Shown here piece by piece: positions 1 through 5,540 of a stretch of 5,857 nt of DNA (positions within the stretch are counted from its first letter, which is position 1; every line of letters starts with the position of its first letter). Source of the DNA: Lachnospiraceae bacterium UBA3732 (GTDB lineage Bacteria > Bacillota > Clostridia > Lachnospirales > Lachnospiraceae). The stretch spans positions 14,263 to 20,119 of the forward strand of contig DFHD01000021.1 of the NCBI GenBank assembly GCA_002372545.1, written 5' to 3'. Position numbers and translations under genes: made by a program. The notes beneath the pieces are model-generated. The model saw nothing but the letters and a program-made list of their open reading frames with translations. It was not told the origin of the DNA and did no database searches.

Positions 1-63
1 ACCCTGGAAGTCCACGAACCCAGCACGATATTCGAAGCGAAGGACGGGGCGTACGGGAAGTAG
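1..63 (+). CDS. 3' end of an unidentified upstream gene (partial)
   Basis: Frame 1 is open from the first base and ends at TAG (61-63), giving 20 C-terminal residues that finish in KDGAYGK. The peptide is hydrophilic and has an ordinary amino-acid composition, so it reads as a genuine protein tail, but it is too short to assign to a family. The gene would run on the plus strand and converge on the minus-strand dehydrogenase gene, with about 300 bp between them. A role in surface-polysaccharide synthesis is possible because the neighbour makes UDP-glucuronate, but nothing in these residues shows it. The stop codon sits directly against the left arm of a fold-back repeat (from 64), which may help end the transcript. 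A chance open frame of this length cannot be excluded. Confidence 0.4.
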   Translation, partial: TLEVHEPSTIFEAKDGAYGK

Positions 64-282
64 TCACACAGAAATCACAGATAGCACAGATATCACGGAA
101 AGCACAGATACTCTGCATCGCTGCGCTTGCAGAGAATCCCCGAGATTCATTAATGTACGAACAGGTCAGCGCCAAGTAGGCAGGAGGTATGCATCAAGTA
201 TGCAGTAAGCAGGCAGGATATAACATCCCCTCCGCGGGCAGAGCAAGCGGAAATATCTGTGATTTCTGTACTATCTGTGTGA
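64..282. repeat. Fold-back element with ~30-bp imperfect inverted arms
   Basis: The left arm 64-93 (starts TCACACAGAAATCACAG, ends ACAGATAT) matches the reverse complement of 253-282 at about 25 of 30 positions. The arms themselves consist of short A(T)CACAGA-type words (atcacagat, agcacagat, atcacgg), which continue to about position 109. The interior holds a small perfect hairpin (111-134) and short direct repeats around 186-219 (gtatgca, aggcagga). No open frame of note is present. It resembles a non-coding, possibly mobile, intergenic repeat. Whether other copies exist cannot be seen from one window. Confidence 0.6.
111..134. repeat. Small hairpin inside the left fold-back element
   Basis: CTCTGCA (111-117) and TGCAGAG (128-134) form a perfect 7-bp stem around a 10-nt loop. 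No T-run follows on either strand, so it is not a standard intrinsic terminator. It may still contribute to 3'-end structure for the converging transcripts. Confidence 0.45.
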
Positions 283-362
283 CATTCACTAACAGCACAA
301 CTCTGGTCGCGTTTGAAGATACCCGATAACGTTTACGGGTTACGGTTTAAGGTCTAGGTGCA
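283..362. other. Intergenic remainder with short near-repeats; no gene seen
   Basis: This 80-bp stretch lies between the fold-back element and the stop codon of the minus-strand dehydrogenase gene. It contains closely spaced similar words (aacgtttacggg, ttacggtttaagg, about 327-352). No convincing intrinsic terminator is visible for the dehydrogenase gene on the minus strand. I see no open reading frame or RNA gene here. Confidence 0.4.
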
Positions 363-1892
363 TTAATCTCTTTTGAATATGTCTCTTGTGTAGACCTTGT
401 CGCGGACGTCATCTAGGACCGAGTCATACCTATTTGCGATGATGGCTTGGCTTCTCTTCTTGAAGTCCTCCAGGTCATTAACCACCAGGCTGCCGAAGAA
501 GGTGGTGCCGTCGTCCAGCGTGGGCTCGTAGATGATGACCTGCGCGCCTTTGGCTTTGATACGTTTCATGACGCCCTGGATGGCGCTCTGGCGGAAGTTG
601 TCGCTGTTGCTTTTCATCGTCAACCTGTACACTCCTATCGTCGGTACTGGTAATGCGTGATTGTGTGATTGTGTGAGTGCGTGAGTGGTCGGGTTGAACT
701 CGTTGTTTTCGGTGTAGGCGTAGTAGCCGGCCATCTTCAGGACCTGGTCGGCGATGAAATCTTTGCGGGTGCGGTTGCTCTCGACAATGGCACTCATCAT
801 GTTCTGCGGGACATCCTCGTAGTTGGCCAAGAGCTGCTTGGTATCCTTGGGGAGGCAGTAGCCGCCATAGCCGAAGGAAGGATTGTTGTAGAAATCGCCG
901 ACGCGGGGATCGAGACAAACGCCCTTGATGATGGAGGCTGTGTCCAGTCCCTTCAGCTCGGCATAGGTGTCCAGCTCATTGAAGTAGCTGACGCGGAGAG
1001 CAAGATAGGTGTTGACAAAAAGCTTGGTGGCCTCAGCCTCGGTAAAGCCCATGAACAGGGTCTCCACGGGATGCTTTAAAGCGCCCTGCTGAAGGAGGGC
1101 GGCAAAGCTCTCTGCGGCCTTGCGGGTGGATTCGTCTGTGCCGACGATAATGCGGCTGGGATAAAGATTGTCATAAAGCGCTTTGGATTCCCGCAGAAAC
1201 TCGGGACTGAACAGGATCCTGTCACAATGGAATTTTTCCCGGATATGCTTCGTATAGCCTACAGGAATAGTGGATTTGATCACGATATAAGGCTTTTCAT
1301 CATTATCCTTCGTGCTCTCCAGGATCAGGCTGATCACGGCCTCTACGGCAGAACAGTCAAAGAAATTCTTTTTCGGATCATAGTTGGTGGGAGCGGCAAC
1401 GATGATGAAATCGGCATTTTTATAGGCTTCGGCACCATCTGTTGTTGCGGTAAGATGAAGAACACGCTTTCCGGTTTTGGCTTCCTCCAGATATTTTTCA
1501 ATATAATCATCCTGAATGGGAGAAATATACCGGTTCAGTTTTTCCACCTTTTCCGGGAGGATGTCCACTGCGGTAACGTCGTTATGCTGGGACAGAAGAA
1601 CAGCCAGAGAGAGCCCTACATAGCCCGTGCCGGCTACTGCGATTTTGAAGGAATGCTCCGGTTCGGGTAAAACAGCGGTTTCTTCCAGAAAGAAATCGGT
1701 GGGTTCAAAGCCAAGCACCTCGCCGAGAGACTCCAGCTGATCGATAGAGGGTGTATATTCCAGCGTTTCGAGCTTGCTGAGCACGGACCGGTTCATGCCG
1801 GTCTTTTCCGCCAGCTGACCCTGGGTCAGCTTCATTGCCTTCCGCCGGGATACAACAGTATCCCGAAGTAGAGAAAGAGATAATCTTTTCAT
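363..1892 (-). CDS. ugd: XRE-type HTH domain fused to UDP-glucose 6-dehydrogenase
   Basis: Residues 83-509 closely resemble E. coli Ugd and streptococcal HasB, which oxidise UDP-glucose to UDP-glucuronate with two NAD+ in the cytosol, for capsule, exopolysaccharide or wall glycans. Visible hallmarks are the Rossmann glycine motif GTGYVG (88-93), KSTIPVG (206-212), SPEFLRE (229-235), Lys290 and Asn294 in EATKLFVNTYLALR, catalytic Cys346 in FGYGGYCLPKD with Lys349 and Asp350, and the C-terminal KVYTRDIF. All expected active-site residues are present. Residues about 10-67 form a separate XRE/Cro-type helix-turn-helix (helices around TQGQLAEKTG and RSVLSKLE), joined by a short acidic, proline-containing linker (69-82). 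Family enzymes are about 390-400 residues; this one has 509 because of the HTH and an insertion of roughly 28 residues at about 388-417, partly built from DNA octamer repeats. The start is supported by AAGGAG (1908-1903) 10 nt upstream. The dehydrogenase call is firm; DNA binding is inferred. Confidence 0.95.
   Translation of the reverse strand: MKRLSLSLLRDTVVSRRKAMKLTQGQLAEKTGMNRSVLSKLETLEYTPSIDQLESLGEVLGFEPTDFFLEETAVLPEPEHSFKIAVAGTGYVGLSLAVLLSQHNDVTAVDILPEKVEKLNRYISPIQDDYIEKYLEEAKTGKRVLHLTATTDGAEAYKNADFIIVAAPTNYDPKKNFFDCSAVEAVISLILESTKDNDEKPYIVIKSTIPVGYTKHIREKFHCDRILFSPEFLRESKALYDNLYPSRIIVGTDESTRKAAESFAALLQQGALKHPVETLFMGFTEAEATKLFVNTYLALRVSYFNELDTYAELKGLDTASIIKGVCLDPRVGDFYNNPSFGYGGYCLPKDTKQLLANYEDVPQNMMSAIVESNRTRKDFIADQVLKMAGYYAYTENNEFNPTTHALTQSHNHALPVPTIGVYRLTMKSNSDNFRQSAIQGVMKRIKAKGAQVIIYEPTLDDGTTFFGSLVVNDLEDFKKRSQAIIANRYDSVLDDVRDKVYTRDIFKRD
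654..685. repeat. Four imperfect 8-bp tandem repeats (TGYGTGAK) inside ugd
   Basis: On the plus strand, TGCGTGAT, TGTGTGAT, TGTGTGAG and TGCGTGAG follow one another without gaps. On the coding strand they encode part of the His/Thr-rich segment HALTQSHNHAL (residues 404-414). This segment has no counterpart in E. coli Ugd, where the neighbouring strand (VGVYRL) follows directly. Eight is not a multiple of three, so gain or loss of one unit would shift the frame upstream of the last ~95 residues. Confidence 0.75.
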
Positions 1893-1902
1893 TACTGATT
1901 TG

Positions 1903-1908
1903 CTCCTT
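1903..1908 (-). promoter_or_regulatory. Ribosome binding site of the HTH-Ugd gene
   Basis: AAGGAG on the minus strand lies 10 nt before the ATG at 1892. It supports starting the protein ahead of the HTH domain, so the HTH is part of the translated product and not an artefact of an over-extended frame. Confidence 0.7.
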
Positions 1909-1981
1909 TTTGCTTTTATTATTACTTATCTGTAATTCCTCAGTGTTTCACCTTGCGAAAGGATAAATAACCAGATGTGAC

Positions 1982-1995
1982 GTTATAAACAACAT
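1982..1995 (-). promoter_or_regulatory. Operator-like word, copy 1 (minus orientation)
   Basis: Read on the minus strand this is ATGTTGTTTATAAC, 12 of 14 positions identical to the plus-strand copy at 2130-2143. It lies about 90 bp upstream of the HTH-Ugd start, where an autoregulatory operator could sit. Binding by the fused XRE domain is an inference. The ugd promoter itself could not be resolved with confidence. Confidence 0.4.
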
Positions 1996-2063
1996 GACAA
2001 AGCTGCACGTATCCGATTCATTTTCGATAAAAAATATAGCATTTTCCGGGAAGTGTGTCAATT

Positions 2064-2077
2064 GTTTTGTTTTATAC
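2064..2077 (+). promoter_or_regulatory. Operator-like word, copy 2
   Basis: GTTTTGTTTTATAC matches 11 of 14 positions of the copy at 2130-2143. It lies midway in the divergent intergenic region. In such AT-rich DNA a match this loose could be chance, so it is weaker than the other two copies. Confidence 0.25.
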
Positions 2078-2129
2078 ATTTAAGGAAGAAAGAGAAAAGC
2101 TTTAAGTAATGAAAATGCATCACTGCAAA

Positions 2130-2147
2130 ATGTTGTTTTAAACAATA
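2130..2147 (+). promoter_or_regulatory. Operator-like palindrome upstream of the flotillin promoter
   Basis: TTGTTT-T-AAACAA (2133-2145) is a perfect 6+1+6 palindrome set within ATGTTGTTTTAAACAATA. Its right edge is about 13 bp upstream of the -35 box of the flotillin promoter. Size and symmetry suit a small dimeric HTH regulator, and a near-identical word in the opposite orientation is at 1982-1995. The identity of the binding protein is unknown. Confidence 0.45.
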
Positions 2148-2160
2148 TTTCCGATTTTTC

Positions 2161-2189
2161 TTGACGCTGAAATCCGGTTATGATAACAT
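2161..2189 (+). promoter_or_regulatory. Sigma-70/SigA-type promoter of the riboswitch-flotillin transcript
   Basis: TTGACG (2161-2166) is separated by exactly 17 bp from TAACAT (2184-2189), which is preceded by an extended -10 TG at 2181-2182. Transcription would start near 2195-2197, just before the first base-paired residue of the riboswitch (2198). This spacing supports both calls. Confidence 0.7.
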
Positions 2190-2197
2190 TTCATCTA

Positions 2198-2316
2198 ACA
2201 AAAGGGAGTAGTTGGCATGAAAGACTTCCAATCTTTCGTGGCTGCACAGTCGTCAGGACGGTGGTGAACCACCCGGCAGTGCAGGTCAACCGGAAACTGA
2301 TCAGCGAGACTTTTGT
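2198..2316 (+). ncRNA. yybP-ykoY family manganese riboswitch aptamer
   Basis: The region carries the family's hallmark words in order: AAAAGGGAGTAG (2200-2211), GTCGTCA (2249-2255), CCGGC (2273-2277) and AGCGAGAC (2303-2310). The expected helices can be drawn. P1 is ACAAAAG (2198-2204) with CTTTTGT (2310-2316). P2 is CATGAAAGA (2216-2224) with TCTTTCGTG (2232-2240), including one G-U pair. The third helix is CTGCAC (2242-2247) with GTGCAG (2279-2284), topped by GGTGG/CCACC (2260-2264 / 2269-2273) with a TGAA loop. A weaker helix around 2284-2302 completes the junction. Known members bind Mn2+ and usually switch expression on, commonly for Mn exporters. Here the downstream gene is a flotillin, not an obvious transporter. 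The assignment is by recalled consensus and pairing, without a covariance-model score. Confidence 0.88.
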
Positions 2317-2352
2317 CGTACATTTGTTGCGGCGGAGGGGTCTCGTTTTTTT
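2305..2352 (+). terminator. Riboswitch-controlled intrinsic terminator
   Basis: CGAGAC (2305-2310) pairs with GTCTCG (2340-2345) and is followed by seven T (2346-2352). The stem continues inward through U-G pairs to an upper helix GTCGTA (2315-2320) / TGCGGC (2328-2333). The 5' strand of the terminator is the conserved 3' end of the aptamer, so aptamer folding and terminator formation exclude each other. Ligand binding should therefore prevent termination, an ON switch as known for the Mn2+ family. Confidence 0.85.
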
Positions 2353-2492
2353 GTGTTTCCACTTTCATTAATCCGGAATTCCGGCATCATTGTGAACTGA
2401 AATCACCGGGAGAGGCAGCATTCACCGAATGAAAGCGAAAGCTGCTGGAAAGAGATTCCTCCAAAAGGAAAAAGCCTGAAAGGAGGCAAGTT
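2353..2492 (+). promoter_or_regulatory. Flotillin 5' leader after the terminator, with possible SD-masking helix
   Basis: This 140-nt leader has no gene. It contains a perfect 12-bp palindrome CCGGAATTCCGG (2373-2384) and a possible stem GCAGC (2415-2419) / GCTGC (2441-2445) with ATTC/GAAT inside. The flotillin Shine-Dalgarno AGGAGG (2481-2486) sits 6 nt before the ATG. CCTCC (2458-2462) is exactly complementary to GGAGG (2482-2486), so a helix masking the ribosome binding site is possible. That would be a translational layer, which I infer and cannot confirm. Confidence 0.4.
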
Positions 2493-4001
2493 ATGTCAAC
2501 TATTATCATCGCATCCATCATCGCAGTATTTTTATTTGTTATTATTCTAACCAGCTATGTAAAGTCGCCCCCGGACAAGGCGTACATCATCTCGGGCTTC
2601 CGCAGAAGACCCAAGGTTCTGATCGGCCGTGCCGGCATCAAGCTGCCCTTCCTGGAAAGAAAAGATGAACTCATCATCAAGCAGATATCCATTGATATCA
2701 AAACCGGCGACTATGTGCCCACGTCTGATTTTATCGGCGTGAACATCGATGCAGTTGCCAAAATTCGTTTGATGACGGATCCCGACGGTATTCAGAGAGC
2801 CATGGCGAACTTCCTCAACATGAATGAGCAGAGGATCGCGGAAGCCCTGGTGGATTCCCTTCAGGGTAATATGCGTGAGATTGTAGGTACCATCACGCTG
2901 AAGGAGCTGTGCAATGACAGAAAATCCTTCGGTGACCAGGTACAGGAAAAGGCTCAGTTCGATATGAGTCGGCTGGGCGTAGAGATCATCTCCTGCAATA
3001 TCCAGCATGTAGAGGACAAAAATGATCTGATCAATGCGCTTGGTCAGGATAACATGGCTTCTATTCAGAAGTCCGCAAGCATTGCCAAGGCAAACGCCGA
3101 CAGAGACGTGGCGATTGCCCAGGCACAGGCCCAGAAGGAGGCAAACGACGCCAGGGTGATGGCAGAGACCGAGATTGCCATCAAGCAGAACGACCTTTCC
3201 ATCAAGAGAGCCGAGCTGAAAACGGTGGAGGATACAAAAAAAGCAGAGGCGGATGCTGCGTATGAGATCCAGCAGGAAACCCAGCGTAAGACAATTGAGA
3301 TTACCAGGGCACAGGCGGATATCGCCAAGCAGGAGCAGGAGATCACCCGTAAGCAGAAGGAGGCTTCCGTAAAGGAGCAGGAGCTGAATGCGGAGATCCG
3401 TAAGCAGGCTGATGCAGAAAAATACCGTCAGCAGCAGATGGCAGAGGTAGAGCTCTACAAGCGCCAGAAGGACGCGGAAGCAAAGAAATATGAATTTGAG
3501 CAGGCTGCAGAGGCTAAGCGTATCCAGGCTGAGGCGGATAAGTATGCCATGGAGCAGGAAGCGGCCGCCATCAAGGCCAGAGCCGAGGCGGAAGCTGCCG
3601 GCATCCGGGCAAAGGGCGAAGCGGAAGCCGCTGCTATTCAGGCGAAGGCGGAGGCGGAGGCTGCCGGTATTGATAAGAAGGCGGAAGCCATGAAGAAATA
3701 CGGTGAGGCAGCTATTGTGGAGATGCTCTGCAAGATGTATCCCGAGGTGGCCCGTGCCGTTGCCGAGCCCCTTTCCAAGATCGATAAGATCACCATGTAT
3801 GGCGAGGGTAATACCGCAAGGCTGACGGAGGATGTGACAAGATCCTTCAAGCAGACCATTGACGGTCTGTCGGATTCCATGGGAATAGACCTGAATACCG
3901 TGGTTTCCAGCTTTCTGGGATCGAGGGCGGCCGTAGGCGCAAAGCTTCCGGGTGACGCAAAGAACAGTGAAGGAAAAGAGTCCGTCCGGCTTCCGGAATA
4001 G
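2493..4001 (+). CDS. floT: Flotillin-like SPFH/band-7 membrane scaffold protein
   Basis: The 502-residue protein has flotillin architecture and length (B. subtilis FloT/YuaG is about 509). Residues 3-20 form a hydrophobic N-terminal membrane segment (IIIASIIAVFLFVIILT). An SPFH/band-7 domain spans about 25-200, with family-like stretches GRAGIKLPFLER (45-56) and DNMASIQKSASIAKANADRD (186-205). A long Glu/Ala/Lys/Gln-rich coiled coil with flotillin-type EAEA repeats covers about 197-403. The C-terminal oligomerisation region follows (about 404-480), with a polar tail. Flotillins oligomerise at the inner membrane face and organise functional microdomains that influence signalling, secretion and wall synthesis. 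The start is fixed by AGGAGG (2481-2486). The gene lies behind a Mn2+ riboswitch and terminator, so Mn-dependent expression is expected. The NfeD-like partner (YuaF) often found beside floT is absent here; a degenerate AAA+ protein follows instead. The family is clear, the client processes unknown. Confidence 0.95.
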   Translation: MSTIIIASIIAVFLFVIILTSYVKSPPDKAYIISGFRRRPKVLIGRAGIKLPFLERKDELIIKQISIDIKTGDYVPTSDFIGVNIDAVAKIRLMTDPDGIQRAMANFLNMNEQRIAEALVDSLQGNMREIVGTITLKELCNDRKSFGDQVQEKAQFDMSRLGVEIISCNIQHVEDKNDLINALGQDNMASIQKSASIAKANADRDVAIAQAQAQKEANDARVMAETEIAIKQNDLSIKRAELKTVEDTKKAEADAAYEIQQETQRKTIEITRAQADIAKQEQEITRKQKEASVKEQELNAEIRKQADAEKYRQQQMAEVELYKRQKDAEAKKYEFEQAAEAKRIQAEADKYAMEQEAAAIKARAEAEAAGIRAKGEAEAAAIQAKAEAEAAGIDKKAEAMKKYGEAAIVEMLCKMYPEVARAVAEPLSKIDKITMYGEGNTARLTEDVTRSFKQTIDGLSDSMGIDLNTVVSSFLGSRAAVGAKLPGDAKNSEGKESVRLPE

Positions 4002-4112
4002 AAAGCTTGAAATGAAGGCCTGAAACGAAAGCCAGAAAAGGCAGTATGAATGGAAAGCAGAATAAAAAGTTGGAAAAAGTGAAGAAAAAGGAGGAAAAGT
4101 AAAAAGTTAGGA

Positions 4113-4141
4113 TTGTACATTTTCAAAAATAATGGTATTAT
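4113..4141 (+). promoter_or_regulatory. Extended -10 promoter of the pseudo-AAA+ gene
   Basis: TATTAT (4136-4141) matches five of six -10 positions and has an upstream TG (4133-4134). TTGTAC (4113-4118) stands 17 bp away as a partial -35. The predicted start is near 4148. No terminator is visible after the flotillin stop, so this promoter would add to read-through from the riboswitch transcript. Confidence 0.55.
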
Positions 4142-4159
4142 ATGAAATGGGATAATTGC

Positions 4160-4185
4160 GGGGAGGAGGATTTACCTCCTTCCCC
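4160..4185 (+). promoter_or_regulatory. GC-rich leader hairpin upstream of the pseudo-AAA+ gene
   Basis: GGGG-A-GGAGG (4160-4169) pairs with CCTCC-T-T-CCCC (4175-4185) around the loop ATTTA, with one bulged T. No T-run follows, so it is not a standard terminator. CCTCC (4175-4179) is also complementary to the Shine-Dalgarno GGAGG (4207-4211), so an alternative fold could cover the ribosome binding site. Its role is unknown; transcript stability or translational control are possible. Confidence 0.45.
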
Positions 4186-4221
4186 ATCATAATAGATGTA
4201 TGGGATGGAGGAGCAAAACGT

Positions 4222-5379
4222 ATGAAGCCTTTCAGAAATGCCTTTGAAGCGATTAAGAGACTGCTTCGTAAATTAGGGGGAAAGAAGGAGCCGGAGGCAC
4301 CTGTTCAGGAGCCGCAGATACCGGAGACACCGGAGGTTCCCGAAGAACCCAAGGTTTCCGAAGAGGAAGCGAAAAAACAGCAGGAAGAGGCCATGAAGGA
4401 GGCAGCGGCAAAGATTGCCGCGGCAGAGGAGGCTTCCCAGAAAGCAGCCGAAAAAGCAGCCGGAAAAGCAGGTTCCGACAAAGGTAAAAAGCAGGGCGGA
4501 AAGCCGCAGCAGCAGAAAAAACAGACCTTCCAGAGTACCATTGACGAGGCGGAAAAGGCTGAGCAGAAGAAGTATGAGGAAGAGGTTAAGAAGCGTGCTG
4601 AGCGTGCGGCAAAGCGTGAGGAAAAGGAAGCGCAGCATGACACCAAGAAGGTTGTTGATCCGGTAACGGGTGAAGAGATCGAGCTTAACGCTCTCCCGGA
4701 GGAAGCAGTCTTCCTGAAAAAGTACATGAAGCTCCCCACGACTTCCAATGATATACTTGTCACCATGAATTCTATTGTAAAGCATCCGGATATGCCGAAG
4801 AATATCGTGATCCTGGGCAAGAATGGTTTCGGTACGGTAAAGGTTGGCGAGGACTTCGCCAGAAGCTTCTTTGCCTGCGGACTGGTAAAATCCGATAAGA
4901 TCGCAAAGATTAAGGCTAAGCAGCTGAATAAGATCGGACTGGAGAAGCTGTCCGGGCTGAAGGGCGGATGTTTGATCATCGAGAATGCCGGGCTTGTTTC
5001 CTTTGACAAGCTGGTGGATGTCATTAAGAATTCCGCTCCCGATCAGAATGATTATGTGGTGATCCTGACCGGTGAGATCGATTCCATTGCTAACTTCTTT
5101 GAAGAGAATCCTGAGATAGTGGATGCATTTATCTACCTGATCGATATTCACAGGATTTCCGAGGTGGGTATGGCTAACCTGGCAAGGGGCTATATCAAGG
5201 AGAAGGGCTACAAGGCGGATAAGGATGTGATCGATAAGCTGAAGGCTTCCCTGAAGACCATGGAGGTTGGTAATATCGACAGATTTATCGAGCTGATCGA
5301 TGGCGGTATGGCAAAATGCGATACAAGGGAAGAGGTTTCCGGCAATACCAGAAAAGAGCTGGCGGTTGCGGACTTCTGA
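4222..5379 (+). CDS. Degenerate CbxX/CfxQ-like AAA+ protein (probable pseudo-ATPase)
   Basis: The ATG at 4222 follows GGAGGAG (4207-4213) by 8 nt, giving 385 residues; a TTG at 4156 in the same frame has no comparable site. Residues 1-22 form a basic amphipathic helix (FRNAFEAIKRLLRKLGG). A Pro/Glu-rich stretch (23-48) and a long Lys/Glu/Ala/Gln-rich, probably coiled or disordered, linker (about 49-140) follow. Residues about 155-362 resemble the CbxX/CfxQ (SpoVK-like) AAA+ module in order: a P-loop-like GKNGFGTV (199-206), the Walker-B-like strand CLIIEN (250-255), the sensor-1-like strand VVILTG (279-284), FFEENPEIVDAF (292-303) and a helical lid (313-361). The Walker A Lys-Thr/Ser, the Walker B Asp-Glu and the arginine of the usual NPGLRSRF-like motif are all replaced, so ATP hydrolysis is unlikely. 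The position after flotillin suggests a membrane-domain partner or adaptor role, by inference. No gene name is recognised. A divergent but active nucleotide-binding domain is the main alternative. Confidence 0.75.
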   Translation: MKPFRNAFEAIKRLLRKLGGKKEPEAPVQEPQIPETPEVPEEPKVSEEEAKKQQEEAMKEAAAKIAAAEEASQKAAEKAAGKAGSDKGKKQGGKPQQQKKQTFQSTIDEAEKAEQKKYEEEVKKRAERAAKREEKEAQHDTKKVVDPVTGEEIELNALPEEAVFLKKYMKLPTTSNDILVTMNSIVKHPDMPKNIVILGKNGFGTVKVGEDFARSFFACGLVKSDKIAKIKAKQLNKIGLEKLSGLKGGCLIIENAGLVSFDKLVDVIKNSAPDQNDYVVILTGEIDSIANFFEENPEIVDAFIYLIDIHRISEVGMANLARGYIKEKGYKADKDVIDKLKASLKTMEVGNIDRFIELIDGGMAKCDTREEVSGNTRKELAVADF

Positions 5380-5480
5380 TTTCCGGATAGCGCAGCATCT
5401 GGATTCCGGATATGAGCTGAATGCGTCCGGATGAAAAGTGTTATGGTTATGATAATGGTTATGATGAGCCTGTAAAAAAG

Positions 5481-5509
5481 GACCCGGCATGGTATGCCGG
5501 GTCTTTTTT
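5481..5509 (+). terminator. Strong intrinsic terminator after the pseudo-AAA+ gene
   Basis: GACCCGGCAT (5481-5490) and ATGCCGGGTC (5494-5503) form a perfect 10-bp stem with loop GGT, followed by six T (5504-5509). A run of six A (5474-5479) on the other side means it could also stop minus-strand transcripts. It lies about 100 bp after the stop codon and ends the flotillin/pseudo-AAA+ unit. Confidence 0.93.
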
Positions 5510-5540
5510 GCGGCCTTTTCCATCCTGCTGTATTTAGATT

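Noticed and set aside
669..1670. Plus-strand open frames opposite ugd (669-1079 and 1227-1670)
   Set aside because: They are antisense to a well-conserved enzyme, lack ribosome binding sites and resemble no protein family.
2179..2184. TATGAT as the flotillin promoter -10
   Set aside because: It is only 12 bp from TTGACG; TAACAT at 2184-2189 gives the proper 17-bp spacing plus an extended -10 TG.
2180..2371. Plus-strand open frame of 63 codons in the flotillin leader
   Set aside because: It overlaps the promoter -10, the full riboswitch aptamer and the terminator, has no ribosome binding site, and its composition is explained by structured RNA.
4046..4102. 18-codon ATG frame (Lys/Glu-rich) between floT and the pseudo-AAA+ gene
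   Set aside because: It has only a weak upstream purine stretch, low-complexity composition and no sign of conservation to weigh; most likely chance in A/G-rich DNA.
4160..4185. Intrinsic terminator after flotillin
   Set aside because: The stem is strong but no T-run follows, and it lies downstream of the promoter at 4113-4141, so it fits a leader structure better.
4156..4221. TTG-initiated extension of the pseudo-AAA+ protein
   Set aside because: The extension would be encoded by the leader hairpin, and the ATG at 4222 has a far better Shine-Dalgarno (GGAGGAG, 8 nt spacing).
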